Below, in pieces: positions 36,462 to 46,253 of a DNA stretch of 64,000 nt. Numbering within the stretch: the first letter of the stretch is position 1; every line of letters begins with the position of its first letter. The notes under the pieces were generated by a model. That model ran no database searches, was not told the DNA's origin, and saw only the letters and a list, made by a program, of their open reading frames with translations. Source of the DNA: JACCZR01 sp035296565 (lineage in GTDB: Bacteria; Actinomycetota; Thermoleophilia; Solirubrobacterales; Thermoleophilaceae). Both the position numbers and the translations under genes were made by a program. The stretch is from contig DATHAQ010000034.1 in the NCBI GenBank assembly GCA_035296565.1, positions 1 through 64,000 of the forward strand, written 5' to 3'.

Positions 36462-36485
36462 AATTCAGTGATCCGCGGCTACACT
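36457..36485 (+). promoter_or_regulatory. lon promoter
   Basis: -35 CTGACA (36457-36462), 17-nt spacer and -10 TACACT (36480-36485). Transcription would begin near 36492, giving a leader of about 38 nt before the ATG. Confidence 0.6.
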
Positions 36486-36499
36486 TGCTCACAGCAAGT
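36483..36499. promoter_or_regulatory. Inverted repeat ACTTGCT-cac-AGCAAGT at lon +1
   Basis: A perfect 7-bp inverted repeat spans the -10 and the predicted transcription start. A classic repressor position. The sequence is not an obvious HspR (HAIR) or ClgR site. Confidence 0.5.
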
Positions 36500-36529
36500 A
36501 AGCGTCTAGCGAAAGTGAAGCAACCCCCA

Positions 36530-38812
<2,283 letters not shown>

Positions 38813-38826
38813 AGGGACAGTTAGTT

Positions 38827-38860
38827 GCCACCGCGGCTGGGTAGGTTCAGCCGCGGTGGC
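38827..38860 (+). terminator. 13-bp perfect inverted repeat between lon and the next gene
   Basis: GCCACCGCGGCTG and CAGCCGCGGTGGC flank an 8-nt loop. It could end the lon transcript. The right arm contains the GTG start codon of the following gene, and the loop contains its -10-like TAGGTT. Confidence 0.5.
38842..38847 (+). promoter_or_regulatory. -10 hexamer TAGGTT, leaderless start
   Basis: TAGGTT is followed by 8 nt and the GTG at 38856. Confidence 0.4.
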
Positions 38861-39419
38861 ACTCAAACGTCTCGTATTGCTGGCAGCAGGGGCCGCCGCG
38901 GTCTGGTATGCGAAGCAGAAGCTGAGCGAGGACGGCGCCGAGCAGGCCCCCGCTCCGCCCCGCCAGGCGCAGTCGCCGGCGCGTGCTGCGGTCGGCGTGC
39001 CGGATCCGCCCACGTCCGCCGCTCAGCCGGAGCCCGAGGAGCCACCCATCGAGACCACCGCCTTCCAGGAGCCCGAGCTGGAGCCCGTGGCCTCCGAGCC
39101 GCCCGGCGAGGAGCGGCCCTCGGCGGCCTTCGAGGACGCCCGCCAGGAGGGCTGGGAGGACGAGCAGGTGGGCGCCGACCCCAAGAACGTCGACGAGCTG
39201 GAGATCGATCCGGCCACCGCGGCCGACGCCGATGAGGACGTGGCGCTGGAGGAGGCCGAGGAGCTGCCCGAGCCCGAGCACGACACCTCGGTCGCTCACC
39301 CCCGCACCGAGCCTGCGCACGTCACCCGCGTGGTCGACGACCTGCTGGAGGGCCGCCGCGACGAGCCCGAGGCAGAGCCGATCGAGGACGCGAAGCTCGT
39401 CGACGAAGAGCCCGACTAG
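38856..39419 (+). CDS. Membrane-anchored acidic hypothetical protein, 187 aa
   Basis: A short N-terminal hydrophobic helix (LVLLAAGAAAVWYAKQKL, residues 5-22) is followed by a Pro/Glu-rich tail with no clear globular fold and an excess of acidic residues (for example EEPPIE, EEAEELPEPEHD). It looks like a membrane-tethered disordered protein. No family is recognised. The GTG start is set by the nearby TAGGTT and by the N-terminal helix. It may be made from its own short message despite lying just behind lon. Confidence 0.6.
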   Translation: MALKRLVLLAAGAAAVWYAKQKLSEDGAEQAPAPPRQAQSPARAAVGVPDPPTSAAQPEPEEPPIETTAFQEPELEPVASEPPGEERPSAAFEDARQEGWEDEQVGADPKNVDELEIDPATAADADEDVALEEAEELPEPEHDTSVAHPRTEPAHVTRVVDDLLEGRRDEPEAEPIEDAKLVDEEPD

Positions 39420-39431
39420 CGCCAGTAGCAC

Positions 39432-39447
39432 CCCGCCGCTCGGCGGG
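39432..39447 (+). terminator. GC-rich hairpin after the acidic protein gene
   Basis: CCCGCCG and CGGCGGG pair around a 2-nt loop 12 bases after the stop codon and are followed by TTCTCC. It separates the acidic-protein gene from the riboswitch leader. Confidence 0.5.
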
Positions 39448-39489
39448 TTCTCCTGGACAGTCGCCCGTCCGATCTGCTTACCTACCGCG

Positions 39490-39638
39490 CTGGTATTGGA
39501 CCAGCCGAGTCTCCGCCGCGCCAGCGGCGGGGAACGGGGGAACCACTTGGGGCCGAGAGGCCCTTGGGGCGAATCGCCGCCTTCGCGCGGTGTAGCGCAC
39601 TTTCCAGCGCGAGCCCGTCAGCTCACCCCGTAGGCGCA
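39490..39638 (+). ncRNA. c-di-AMP riboswitch (ydaO/yuaA class)
   Basis: Conserved parts are in order: a P1-side hairpin CCGCCGC/GCGGCGG, the GGGGAACGGGGGAACCAC segment, TTGGGGCGAATCGCC, and the 3' closing GAGCCCGTCAGCTCACCCCG with TAGGCG. In actinobacteria this class typically sits before wall hydrolase (Rpf/NlpC) genes, as here. Ligand binding usually turns the gene off. A GGAAAGGGAG ribosome site and the GTG (39659) follow. Confidence 0.9.
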
Positions 39639-39658
39639 TAGGAAAGGGAGACAGGCCC

Positions 39659-40276
39659 GTGGGAAAGAGGATCGGATTGGCGTTGCTTGCCGTGCCGGCG
39701 CTCGCGCTCGGCTTCGCCGGGCCGGCTGCGGCTGACGACCCGTACAAGGGCTCGGCGAGCGGAGGGGCGGGAGCACAGGCTGCTCACCACACCACTGTCG
39801 TGCGCAAGGGCGACTTCGGCCGGGCCGTGGTCAAGATCCAGCGCAGACTGCGCATCTCGGCCGACGGCGTCTTCGGGTCGCAGACGCACAACGCCGTCAA
39901 GCGCTTCCAGCGCCGCAGGGGCCTCGAGGTCGACGGCGTGGTCGGCCCCAGGACGCGCCGAGCTCTCGGGCTCGCGCCCTTCAGGCGCCGCGAGGTCAAC
40001 CACGAGCGCCGCTCGCGCAAGAGCAACCTGCGCCTGCCGCGCATCCTGCGCCTGATCGCCCAGTGCGAGTCCGGCGGCAACCCGCGTGCCGTCTCGCGCG
40101 GCGGAACCTACCGCGGCAAGTTCCAGTTCTCGCGTTCCACATGGCGCTCGATCGGCGGCCGCGGCGACCCCGCCAGGGCCTCCGAGAGCACCCAGGACCG
40201 CCTGGCGCTACGGCTGTACCGCCGTCAGGGCACCAGGCCCTGGCCGGCCTGCTCGCGCTCGATCCGTGGGCGGTAG
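39659..40276 (+). CDS. Secreted peptidoglycan-binding, Rpf/transglycosylase-like wall hydrolase
   Basis: 205 residues. A signal peptide (residues 1-26, cut near AAADD) precedes a PG_binding_1 domain (about 42-100, with GDFGRAVVKIQRRL, DGVFGSQT and VDGVVGPRTRRAL). A C-terminal resuscitation-promoting-factor-like domain (about 125-200) follows, with the catalytic Glu in IAQCESGGNPRA and the GKFQFSRSTWRSIG segment. It should cleave glycan strands in the wall. The c-di-AMP riboswitch ties its level to turgor or wall stress. Its last 52 bases overlap the convergent MFS gene. Confidence 0.88.
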   Translation: MGKRIGLALLAVPALALGFAGPAAADDPYKGSASGGAGAQAAHHTTVVRKGDFGRAVVKIQRRLRISADGVFGSQTHNAVKRFQRRRGLEVDGVVGPRTRRALGLAPFRRREVNHERRSRKSNLRLPRILRLIAQCESGGNPRAVSRGGTYRGKFQFSRSTWRSIGGRGDPARASESTQDRLALRLYRRQGTRPWPACSRSIRGR

Positions 40277-41415
40277 GCGGGTCCGCCGCCCGGCTTGCGG
40301 GCCACGGTGAGCAGAGCCAGAAGGCACAGGGCCGACAGCAGGGTGTAGGGCAGCGCGTCGGCGGTCAGGTCGGCCAGGCCGCTGCCCGCTGCTCCGCCCA
40401 CCACTTGCCCGATCGCCCAGGCCAGGTTCGCGATGGCGATGGCCATCGCGTGGCCTACGCCCGCGCTGTCGGCGGCATCGGTGAGCAGGGCCATGGCCGG
40501 CGCCCAGAAGGTGCCGAGCGCGCCCGCCGTGGCGCAGAGCAGGACCGTGAGCAGCAGCGCGTTCTCCGGCACGGCCAGCAACAGGCCGGCGACGGCGGCC
40601 GCGGCCAGCCCCGCCCGCATCGGCGCGAGGCGGCCGCGGCGGTCCGAGGCGCGGCCGGCCAGCGGACTGACCGTCGCCTCGACGGCGGCTGCGGCCAGGA
40701 AGGCCGCGCCCACCGCGACGCCGCCGGCCCCGAGGGCGTCGAGCCGCAGAGGCACGAGCACCGCGACCACCCCCGCGAACAGGGCGGGCAGGATGAACAG
40801 CAGGAAGCCGGTGCGCAGGTCGGGGTGCACGCGCATGGCTGCGGCCAGGCCCCGCAGGCCAGCCTCGGCGCCCGCCTCGTGCGCGGAGGTGACCAGCGCC
40901 CACGCTCCCAGGCCCGCCGCGAAGGCCGCCGCCGCGCCGAACACCGGCTCGGTCCCCAGCGCAACCGCTGCGCCGCCGATGACCGGCCCGAAGAACAGCC
41001 CCACGATCGCCGCGCCGATCGCCCCGCCGATCAGCTGGCCGCGGCGCTCCCGCGGCGCGGCACCCACCAGCCAGGCCAGGCCGGCAGCCCACGAGCAGGC
41101 GCCGCCCACCCCCTGGAAGAAGCGGGCCGCGTCGAGGATCACGACGTTCTCGGCCACGCCGAAGACCGCACTCGTGACCGCCAGCAGGCTCAGGCCGGTC
41201 AGCAGGGCCGGCTTGACCCCGAAGCGCACGGCCAGCGACCCGCCGGGCAGCGCGCCGGCCAGGGTGCCGGCGGCGTACGAGGCCGAGAGGACCCCGGCGG
41301 CCGTCTTGGAGAGGTCGAGGTCCTCGGCGTAGGTGGGAAGCAGTGGAGTGATGGCCGCGTAGAACGCGGTGTCGATCACCAGGACGGCGCAGACCAGCCA
41401 GAACAGCCGGCGCAC
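40225..41415 (-). CDS. Major facilitator superfamily transporter
   Basis: 396 residues with twelve predicted membrane helices, typical of MFS efflux pumps. The loop 2-3 motif reads GSLAVRFGVKPALL (usual GxLaDrxGrkxxl), the loop after helix 5 is LVGAAPRERRGQ, and the half-molecule repeat GRASDRRGRLAPM is clear. Substrate cannot be told. It follows the acetoacetate-CoA ligase gene by 2 bases and probably shares its transcript, so an organic acid or ketone-body link is possible. The start is a GTG. Confidence 0.85.
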   Translation of the reverse strand: MRRLFWLVCAVLVIDTAFYAAITPLLPTYAEDLDLSKTAAGVLSASYAAGTLAGALPGGSLAVRFGVKPALLTGLSLLAVTSAVFGVAENVVILDAARFFQGVGGACSWAAGLAWLVGAAPRERRGQLIGGAIGAAIVGLFFGPVIGGAAVALGTEPVFGAAAAFAAGLGAWALVTSAHEAGAEAGLRGLAAAMRVHPDLRTGFLLFILPALFAGVVAVLVPLRLDALGAGGVAVGAAFLAAAAVEATVSPLAGRASDRRGRLAPMRAGLAAAAVAGLLLAVPENALLLTVLLCATAGALGTFWAPAMALLTDAADSAGVGHAMAIAIANLAWAIGQVVGGAAGSGLADLTADALPYTLLSALCLLALLTVARKPGGGPAYRPRIEREQAGQGLVP

Positions 41416-41417
41416 GG

Positions 41418-43316
41418 TCAGCCCGTGGCGTAGTCGACGAACCAGTCGAGCGCCTCGGGGTTCGCCAGCGAGTCGCGGCTGGCCGCCTTGTCGGGCTCCT
41501 CGCCCATGAGGATGCGCTTGACCGGCACTTCGAGGACCTTGCCGCTCAACGTCCGCGGCACCTCGGCGATGCGGTGTATCGAGTTGGGGACGTGGCGTGG
41601 CGAGCAGTCCTCACGCACTCGGGCACGGATGGCCTTGGCCAGGCCGTCGTCCAGCTCGACGCCGTCGCGCAGGACCACGAACAGCGGCATGTCGTTCTCC
41701 TGGCCTTCGTGGGGCACGTCGACCACGAGCGCGTCGGTCACGTCGTCCAGGGCCAGCACGGCGCGGTAGATCTCGCTGGTGCCCATGCGCACTCCGCCGC
41801 GGTTGACGGTCGAGTCCGAGCGGCCGTAGATGATCGCCGTGCCGCGCTCGGTGATCTCGATCCAGTCGCCGTGGCGCCAGACGCCGGGGTAGTGGTCGAA
41901 GTAGCTCTCGCGCAGTCTCGAGCCATCCTCGTCGCCCCAGAAGAAGACGGGCATGGAGGGCATGGGCTCGGTGATCACCAGCTCGCCGACCTCGCCCACT
42001 AGGGCCTTGCCCTCCTCGTCCCAGGCTTCGACCTTCGCCCCCAGCGCCCGGCCCTGCAGCTCACCCCGGTAGACCGGCAGCACTGGCACGCCGCCCACGA
42101 AAGCCGTGCACACGTCGGTGCCGCCGCTGGTGGAGAACAGCCAAGTGTCCTCCCCGAGCTCTTCGTAGACCCAGGAGAAGCTTTCGGGCGAGAGCGGGGA
42201 GCCGGTGGATCCGACGGCGTCGAGAGCGCTCAGGTCCCGTCCGTCGGCGGGGTGGATCCCCTCCTTCATCGAGGCGGCGATGAAGGCGGCGCTGGTGCCG
42301 AAGGTGGTCATGCCGGTGTCGGCCGCCAGCTGCCACAGGACGTCGCCGGCCGGGTTGCCGTCGTAGAGGACGATCGACGCCGGCGTCAGCAGCACTCCCA
42401 CCAGGAAGTTCCACATCATCCAGCCGGTCGTGGAGAACCAGAAGACGCGGTCGCCGTCGTGGGCGTCGAGGTGAAGGTGCATCTTCTTGAGGTGCTCGAG
42501 CAGGATGCCGCCGTGCCCCTGCACGATCGACTTGGGCAGCCCGGTGGTGCCGCTCGAGTAGAGGATCCAGAGCGGGTGGTCGAACGGCAGCTGCGCGAAG
42601 TCCAGCTCAGCCGGCTCGGCGTGCTCGGCCCAACCGCTCTCGCTCAGGTAGCCGAACTCGACCACCTCTACGTCGCCGATCTCCTGGGCGATGCTCCTCA
42701 CCACCTCGCGGCGGTCGAAGTCCTTGCCGCCGTAGCGATAGCCGTCGATGGCCAGGAGCACCTTGGGCTCGATCTGCGAGAAGCGGTCGATCACGCTGCG
42801 TGCTCCGAACTCCGGAGCCGCGCTGGACCAGATGGCGCCCAGGGAGGCGGTGGCCAGAAAGGCGGCGACGGTCTCCGGGATGTTCGGCAGGTAGGCCGCC
42901 ACGCGGTCGCCCTCGCCCACGCCGTGCGCACGCAGGAGGGCGACCATCCGGCCCGTCTCCTCCCGCAGCCGGGCCCAGGTCCACTCCCCCGGGTCGCGGA
43001 GCTCGGAGGCGTGGCGGATGGCCACCTCGTCGGGGCTCTTGTCGCGAAAGACGTGCTCGGCGTAGGACAGGCGGGCGCCCGGAAACCACTCGGCGCCGGG
43101 CATCTCACGGGAGCCGAGCACGCGTTCGGGCTCAGTGTCGAAGCGAACCTCGAAGAAGTCGCAGACCGCCCCCCAGAAGCCCTCGAGGTCCTCGACCGAC
43201 CAGCGCCAGAGCGCGTCGTAGTCGTGGGGGTCGTGGTCTACGAAGCGGGCGAAGCGGGCGAGTGTCGAGCGCTCGATCCGCTCCTCGGACGGCGTCCACA
43301 GCGGCTCGGCGCTCAC
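41418..43316 (-). CDS. Acetoacetate-CoA ligase
   Basis: 632 residues, the length of acetoacetyl-CoA synthetase. An N-terminal ACAS_N region (FWGAVCDFFEVRFD) leads to an AMP-binding domain with ILYSSGTTGLPKSIVQGHGG and the substrate-pocket segment FSTSGGTDVCTAFVGG. The C-terminal domain has the GRSDSTVNRGGVRMG hinge and the acyl-adenylate Lys in RTLSGKVLEVPVKR. It activates acetoacetate with ATP and CoA, so ketone bodies or PHB breakdown can be used. The GTG lies 7 nt after TAGCCT (43329-43324) with no ribosome site. Confidence 0.93.
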   Translation of the reverse strand: MSAEPLWTPSEERIERSTLARFARFVDHDPHDYDALWRWSVEDLEGFWGAVCDFFEVRFDTEPERVLGSREMPGAEWFPGARLSYAEHVFRDKSPDEVAIRHASELRDPGEWTWARLREETGRMVALLRAHGVGEGDRVAAYLPNIPETVAAFLATASLGAIWSSAAPEFGARSVIDRFSQIEPKVLLAIDGYRYGGKDFDRREVVRSIAQEIGDVEVVEFGYLSESGWAEHAEPAELDFAQLPFDHPLWILYSSGTTGLPKSIVQGHGGILLEHLKKMHLHLDAHDGDRVFWFSTTGWMMWNFLVGVLLTPASIVLYDGNPAGDVLWQLAADTGMTTFGTSAAFIAASMKEGIHPADGRDLSALDAVGSTGSPLSPESFSWVYEELGEDTWLFSTSGGTDVCTAFVGGVPVLPVYRGELQGRALGAKVEAWDEEGKALVGEVGELVITEPMPSMPVFFWGDEDGSRLRESYFDHYPGVWRHGDWIEITERGTAIIYGRSDSTVNRGGVRMGTSEIYRAVLALDDVTDALVVDVPHEGQENDMPLFVVLRDGVELDDGLAKAIRARVREDCSPRHVPNSIHRIAEVPRTLSGKVLEVPVKRILMGEEPDKAASRDSLANPEALDWFVDYATG

Positions 43317-43323
43317 GGGTCGC

Positions 43324-43329
43324 AGGCTA
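43324..43329 (-). promoter_or_regulatory. -10 hexamer TAGCCT, leaderless start
   Basis: Minus-strand TAGCCT, 7 nt before the GTG at 43316 of the acetoacetate-CoA ligase gene. Confidence 0.45.
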
Positions 43330-43379
43330 CTCAGCCGGTGGGGCGCCGGCCCCGGGGGCCATGGCGCACACGTCGTGCG

Positions 43380-43404
43380 AAAAAACGCTCAGCCGCCTGA
43401 GCGA
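43380..43404 (-). terminator. Rho-independent terminator
   Basis: Minus strand: CGCTCAG, 4-nt loop, CTGAGCG, then seven T. The clearest intrinsic terminator in the window. It ends the transcript of the 96-residue gene just upstream. Confidence 0.88.
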
Positions 43405-43430
43405 TTTCGACGAGGGGACTCGTGTCGCGC

Positions 43431-43721
43431 CTACTGCGGCGCGGTCAGGTCGAACTTCACCTCGTACATCTCGACCGACGAAGGGCTGCCCATCTCGCCC
43501 GGCGGCGTCATGCCCTGGAGGGTCTCGTTGGCCGTGGCGAGGTCCTCCTCGCTGTCGAAGAACGGGATCATCATCAACCTGCCGCCGTCCTCGTCGGCGA
43601 CCATCAGCAGCCGCTTGGCCGGGACTCCCTCCGGCGGCCCCTCCCGGCCGCCGATCTCTTCAGCGGCCGCACGGATGTTCTCCGCGCTGACGCCCTCCCA
43701 CCTGGCCACACGCACGTACAT
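43431..43721 (-). CDS. Hypothetical protein, 96 aa (dimeric alpha/beta-barrel-like)
   Basis: A short soluble protein opening MYVRVARWEGVS, with a central KRLLMVADEDGGRLMMIPFF and a C-terminal strand SVEMYEVKFDL. This strand-helix-strand pattern is like antibiotic biosynthesis monooxygenase / ferredoxin-like dimers, a fold used for many small ligands. No catalytic residue can be named. A GGGAGG site precedes the ATG, and an intrinsic terminator follows. It is probably monocistronic. Confidence 0.65.
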   Translation of the reverse strand: MYVRVARWEGVSAENIRAAAEEIGGREGPPEGVPAKRLLMVADEDGGRLMMIPFFDSEEDLATANETLQGMTPPGEMGSPSSVEMYEVKFDLTAPQ

Positions 43722-43781
43722 GGAGCTGACCTCCCGGCTCGATTGCGGTTGAGTGACCCTAAGCGCGCGAGCGCGCCGGGG

Positions 43782-44204
43782 TCAACGGGCCTCGTCAGCC
43801 TCGTCTTCCGCGTCCTTGATGTCGTCGGCCACGCGGTCCTTGAACGGCTTCAGCTTGTCGTAGAGCTCCTCGGGCGGGGTCTCCTCGTGGGGCTCGGACT
43901 CGCCGACGAGCCAGGGCGCGGCGTCCACCGCCGTGCGCCAGGCGGCCTCCTCGGGCTCGGTCTCGGCTTCGGGTCTGCCGGGCTCCTCGGGCGCGGGCTC
44001 GACCTTGTCCAAGTACACGTTGTCGTACTGGCCGCGCTTCTCCTCGTGGTACTCGATCCGGGCCCGCCGGCCCTCGAGCGCCTGAGCCTCGGTGCCGATC
44101 GCCTCGCGGAAGGTCGTGTACTCGTTCCCGTCGCCGTCGCGGGCGACGTAGCGCAGGTTCCCGCCCCGCGTCTCGAAGGTGCGGACGTCCTCGATCGTTA
44201 CCAC
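43782..44204 (-). CDS. Hypothetical protein, 140 aa
   Basis: Residues 1-60 look like a small beta-barrel (VTIEDVRTFETRGGNLRYVA, then ARIEYHEEKRGQYDNVYLDKV). The rest is acidic and Pro/Glu-rich and ends in a charged helix. It may be a nucleic-acid or ligand-binding OB-like fold with a disordered tail, but this is weak. I prefer the GTG at 44204 to that at 44213 because GGGAGG lies about 10 nt upstream of it. Divergent from cpaF. Confidence 0.58.
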   Translation of the reverse strand: MVTIEDVRTFETRGGNLRYVARDGDGNEYTTFREAIGTEAQALEGRRARIEYHEEKRGQYDNVYLDKVEPAPEEPGRPEAETEPEEAAWRTAVDAAPWLVGESEPHEETPPEELYDKLKPFKDRVADDIKDAEDEADEAR

Positions 44205-44247
44205 GGCCTCCACACCTCCCCGCTACCCACGGGGGCGAACTTGACCT

Positions 44248-45411
44248 GTGCCGGGCTTCACCTCCGTGATGGAAGCCCTCGACGAGCTCGCCTCGGCGCT
44301 GCGCGGTCGTCTGATCGAGCGCGCGCGCTCGGGGGAGGCCGCCGAGGGCGCGCTCGAGGACGAGGTGCGCACGCTCGTGGAGGCCGAGGCGGCTCCGCTG
44401 CCCGAGGACGAGCGCCGGGCGCTCGGCGAGCGGGTGCTTCTGCTGGCCACCGGGCTGGGACCACTGGAGCCGCTGTTGTCGGACCCCAGGGTGGACGAGG
44501 TGATGGTCAACGGACCCGACGCGGTGTACGTCGAACGGGCGGGGCGGATAGAGCCCACGGCGGTCAGCTTCGGCTCGGAGGGCGAGCTCATGCACGCCAT
44601 CGAGCGCATCCTGGCTCCCCTGGGTCGCCGCGTCGACGAGGCCTCGCCATTGTGCGACGCGCGGCTGCCCGACGGCTCGCGCGTCAACGTCGTCATCCCG
44701 CCGCTGTCGCTGGGCGGGGCGTGCCTGACCATCCGGCGCTTTCGCCGCGAGGGCTTCTCGCTGCGCGACCTCGTGACTGGGGGGACCCTCTCACCGACGG
44801 TGGCCGAGCTGCTCGCCGTGGCGGTGGCGAGCCGGGCGTCGGTGCTGGTCAGCGGCGGCACCGGCTCGGGCAAGACCACGACGCTGAACGCCCTGTCGGG
44901 CGCGATCCCCGGCGGCGAGCGCATCGTGACCGTCGAGGACGCGGCGGAGCTGCGCCTGCGCCAGCGCCACGTGGTGCGGCTGGAGTCGCGGCCCGCGAAC
45001 CTGGAGGGCCGCGGCGAGGTGACGATCCGCCAACTGGTCCGCAACGCGCTGCGCATGCGGCCGGACCGGATCGTGGTGGGCGAGGTGCGCGGGCCCGAGG
45101 CACTGGACATGCTCCAGGCGCTGAACACCGGCCACGACGGCTCGCTGACCACGGTACACGCCAACTCGCCCCAGGACGCGCTGCGCCGGGTGGAGACGCT
45201 GGCGCTGATGGCCGGGGTGGGCCTGCCGCACGAGGCGGTGCGCGAGCAGGTGGCCAGCGCGCTGGACCTGGTGGTCCACCAGACCCGCGACCGGGACGGG
45301 TCGCGGCGCGTGTCCTCGGTCTGCGAGGTGGTTCGGGTGGCCGGCGGGGCGGGCACCCGCGAGCTGCTCCTTCCCGACGGTCGCGTGCGTCCGCGGGACC
45401 AGGGACGGTGA
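44248..45411 (+). CDS. cpaF: Tad/Flp pilus secretion ATPase CpaF (TadA)
   Basis: 387 residues. An N-terminal helical domain is followed by a secretion-ATPase core with LSDPRVDEVMVNGPD, Walker A SGGTGSGKTTTLNAL, the Asp box IVTVEDAAELRL and the Walker B/His box region PDRIVVGEVRGPEALDMLQALNTGHDGS. It powers assembly of Flp-type pili or related secretion. Starts at GTG 44248, GTG 44266 or ATG 44269 are all possible. It overlaps tadB by 4 bases. Confidence 0.92.
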   Translation: MPGFTSVMEALDELASALRGRLIERARSGEAAEGALEDEVRTLVEAEAAPLPEDERRALGERVLLLATGLGPLEPLLSDPRVDEVMVNGPDAVYVERAGRIEPTAVSFGSEGELMHAIERILAPLGRRVDEASPLCDARLPDGSRVNVVIPPLSLGGACLTIRRFRREGFSLRDLVTGGTLSPTVAELLAVAVASRASVLVSGGTGSGKTTTLNALSGAIPGGERIVTVEDAAELRLRQRHVVRLESRPANLEGRGEVTIRQLVRNALRMRPDRIVVGEVRGPEALDMLQALNTGHDGSLTTVHANSPQDALRRVETLALMAGVGLPHEAVREQVASALDLVVHQTRDRDGSRRVSSVCEVVRVAGGAGTRELLLPDGRVRPRDQGR

Positions 45412-46253
45412 CCGCTTTGGCCTTCGCCGCCGGCTCGCTGGGGTTCATGGCCCTCCGCGAGGCGCTGGTGGGCGCGGCAGCCCGCTCACCCGCGCTGGTG
45501 GGCTCGGCGGGCGCATTGGCTCACGCGGTGATCCGGCTCGGCCGGGAGGGGCGCGATCCGGGCGCGGTGGAGCGGCGGCGGCTGCTGGTGGCCGGGGCAG
45601 CGGCTGCCTTCCTCGGTGGCTTCGTCGCCCTGGGGCCTTTGCCGGGCCTGGCGGCGGCCGCCACCGGGCCCTGGGCCGTGTCGCGCCTGCTGCGCGGCCG
45701 GCGTGAGCGCTACCGGCGGGCGGTGGACGAAGGCGCGGCCGCCGCGGCGATCGCCCTGGCCGATGCGCTTGGGGGAGGCCACTCGCTGAGGGGGGCGCTG
45801 GCCGAGGCAGCCGCGGCCGTGCCCGGGGCCGCGGGGCACGAGCTCCGCCGCACGCGCGCCGAGCTGGCCGCCGGGGCGCGCACGGAGTCCGCCCTGGAGG
45901 CTCTGCGATCGCGAGCGCGGTCGCCGCGACTCGATGGATTGGTAGCGGCCTGCCTCCTGCAACGGCGGGCGGGTGGCGACCTGGCCCGGCTGCTGCGCGG
46001 GCTCGCGCGCTCCTTCGAGGACCAGTCGCGCCTCGAGGACGAGGTGAAGGCCGCCACGGCGCAGGCGCGCTTCACCGGTCTGGTCGTGGTGCTGTTGCCG
46101 CTGGCAGGCGCGGGCCTGGCGGAGCTCGCGAGCCCGGGCTTCCTGGCCGGGCTCGTGCGATCGGCGCTGACCGCATGGCTCGTGGGTATGGCCCTGGTGC
46201 TGCAGGTCGTCGGAGGTGTGTTGATCCGCCGGCTGGGGCGGGTGAGGGCGTGA
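45408..46253 (+). CDS. tadB: Type II/IV secretion inner-membrane protein TadB
   Basis: 281 residues with a T2SSF domain. Two membrane segments near the N terminus (about 3-20 and 58-88) are followed by the cytoplasmic helical bundle (GGGHSLRGALAEAAAAVPG, then LLQRRAGGDLARLLRGLARSFEDQ) and two C-terminal membrane segments. With TadC it forms the pilus platform that CpaF pushes against. Starts at a GTG inside the cpaF stop and overlaps tadC by GTGA. Confidence 0.88.
   Translation: MTALAFAAGSLGFMALREALVGAAARSPALVGSAGALAHAVIRLGREGRDPGAVERRRLLVAGAAAAFLGGFVALGPLPGLAAAATGPWAVSRLLRGRRERYRRAVDEGAAAAAIALADALGGGHSLRGALAEAAAAVPGAAGHELRRTRAELAAGARTESALEALRSRARSPRLDGLVAACLLQRRAGGDLARLLRGLARSFEDQSRLEDEVKAATAQARFTGLVVVLLPLAGAGLAELASPGFLAGLVRSALTAWLVGMALVLQVVGGVLIRRLGRVRA

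Noticed and set aside
34508..36463. 651-codon minus-strand frame running through rpiA and the sortase
   Set aside because: The rpiA frame on the same strand is a different one with clear motifs, and the long frame has no family features.
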